Shown: in pieces, positions 63,400-64,000 of the stretch
Layout of the letters: every line of letters begins with the position of its first letter
Position numbering within the stretch: position 1 is the first letter of the stretch
Source: Caproiciproducens sp. CPB-2
Lineage (GTDB): Bacteria; Bacillota; Clostridia; Oscillospirales; Acutalibacteraceae
DNA length: 64,000 nt
Direction of reading: 5' to 3'
Assembly: GCF_036287215.1 (NCBI RefSeq)
Contig: NZ_CP142860.1
Location: 2,046,001-2,110,000, forward strand
Notes under the pieces: model-generated
The model's database searches: none
Seen by the model: the letters and a program-made list of their open reading frames with translations, nothing else
Told to the model about the DNA's origin: nothing
Program-made: the position numbers and the translations under genes

Positions 63400-64000
63400 T
63401 GTGCTTCCTCCTGACGCTTCAGATATTCAAAATAGATGTCTTCCAGCGTCGGCTTTACCAAACGCGCTTCAAAAACATTATGCCCGGATTCAACGACGGT
63501 TTTCAGCAGCTTCGGCATCTGATCTTCCCGCTCAAGCTCCGTCCGCCACCATCCGCCATCGGCGTCAAAGCCGTCCAGGGAATCCCCCTCGGGAAGTCGG
63601 AAAGCGGCCTTGACGCGGCAGCCGATCTCGCTGCAAAGGGCCTCGAGGCTGCCCCCGGCGATCAGCCTGCCTTTATCAACGATTCCATAGCTGTCGCAGA
63701 TGTCCTGCGCGTAGCGCAGCTGATGGGTGCAGAGGAACACCGTCGTACCGGTATTTCCCGCCAGGTCCGTAATCATGGAATTAACCGTCTGTGCGGATTC
63801 CGGATCAAGCCCGCTGGTGGGCTCGTCCAGAAAAAGCACCTGGGGACGGTTGATCAGCGCGCGGGCCAGAGAGAGGCGCTGCGCCATGCCGGTGGAATAT
63901 TCGCTCAGCTTTTTTTCACGCGCGTCCCACAGGTCAAGCTCTTTTAAAAGCTGGACCGCCCGCTCATTGCCCTCGTCGCGGCTCAGGCCCGCCGTCTGGG
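63396..64000 (-). CDS. ABC transporter ATP-binding protein (5' end outside window)
   Basis: The C-terminal 201 residues of an ABC ATPase. The signature EYSTGMAQRLSLARALI, Walker B VLFLDEPTSGLDP and switch His in LCTHQ are present. The Walker A part lies beyond the right edge. The C-terminal extension after residue ~100 is typical of NatA-like exporters. It is translationally coupled to the permease. Confidence 0.92.
   Translation of the reverse strand, partial: QTAGLSRDEGNERAVQLLKELDLWDAREKKLSEYSTGMAQRLSLARALINRPQVLFLDEPTSGLDPESAQTVNSMITDLAGNTGTTVFLCTHQLRYAQDICDSYGIVDKGRLIAGGSLEALCSEIGCRVKAAFRLPEGDSLDGFDADGGWWRTELEREDQMPKLLKTVVESGHNVFEARLVKPTLEDIYFEYLKRQEEAQ

Noticed and set aside
1..64000. 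CRISPR arrays, tRNA or rRNA genes, prophage or conjugative modules
   Set aside because: None seen on reading. The only mobile element recognised is the single IS3-type copy, and the only other repeats are the short palindromes listed.

Overview
The window is chromosomal DNA from an anaerobic, endospore-forming, low-oxygen Clostridia-type bacterium (Bacillota). The best fit is the Oscillospiraceae/Ruminococcaceae, but species cannot be fixed from this sequence. Signs are spoIIR, tepA-spoIIIE/ftsK, mcsA-mcsB, rex, fhs (formate-THF ligase), acetate kinase, a eukaryote-like NADP isocitrate dehydrogenase, a small high-cysteine peptide of a kind seen in Clostridia, strong AGGAGG ribosome sites, frequent TTG/GTG starts and gene-dense co-directional operons. 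No rRNA, tRNA, CRISPR array or prophage was seen.

Layout. 1-8.5 kb (minus strand): 5'-complete but 3'-truncated addB, spoIIR with a sigma-F-like promoter, an Lrp - aminotransferase - ispE - msrC - ArsC-like run, and a PHP histidinol phosphatase. 8.6-10.4 kb (+): ACT-domain protein plus UPF0210/DUF711 protein. 10.5-19.4 kb (+): a complete V/A-type ATPase operon in the order stalk-C-I-K-F-E-A-B-D. 19.4-25.1 kb: remnants of short-chain dehydrogenase genes, a frameshifted secreted coiled-coil gene, an MMPL/RND exporter and a divergent TetR regulator. 25.2-28.7 kb: ackA divergent from tmcAL, then an uncharacterised beta-sandwich-like protein. 28.8-32.7 kb (minus): fhs-tsaE-tsaB-rpiB-upp. 33-37 kb (+): a two-component system and a RodA/FtsW gene. 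37.0-38.8 kb: an IS3-family (IS150-type) element that sits inside a bidirectional terminator hairpin. 38.8-45.4 kb (minus): tepA-ftsK/spoIIIE-ygiQ-ComEC-like hydrolase-DUF3006. 45.6-49.5 kb (+): acn-icd-rex. 49.7-52.2 kb: lemA and a DUF2207 protein. 52.5-55.2 kb (minus): pyrG and a lipoprotein cyclophilin. 55.3-58.8 kb: S1 RNA-binding protein, XRE regulator and chemoreceptor. 58.9-61.0 kb (minus): mcsA-mcsB-TPR-like protein. 61.2-64 kb: Cys-rich peptide, TSCPD protein, PHP phosphoesterase and an ABC-2 exporter (ATPase truncated by the window edge).

Most genes are housekeeping. The most unusual items are: (i) McsB lacks the residues that define an active protein-arginine kinase (ATP-binding Arg pair, catalytic Cys and one catalytic Glu all replaced), and ctsR and clpC are absent next to it; (ii) a roughly 100-bp palindromic intergenic repeat occurs twice with compensatory changes in its hairpin; (iii) the pyrG promoter is built into a 38-bp near-perfect palindrome; (iv) an IS splits a terminator hairpin; (v) ackA and tmcAL promoters overlap head-on; (vi) decayed SDR gene pieces hide in an apparently empty AT-rich gap.

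Start codons were chosen by ribosome-site spacing, and several differ from the longest open frame. Promoters and operators are pattern matches by eye and are inferences.
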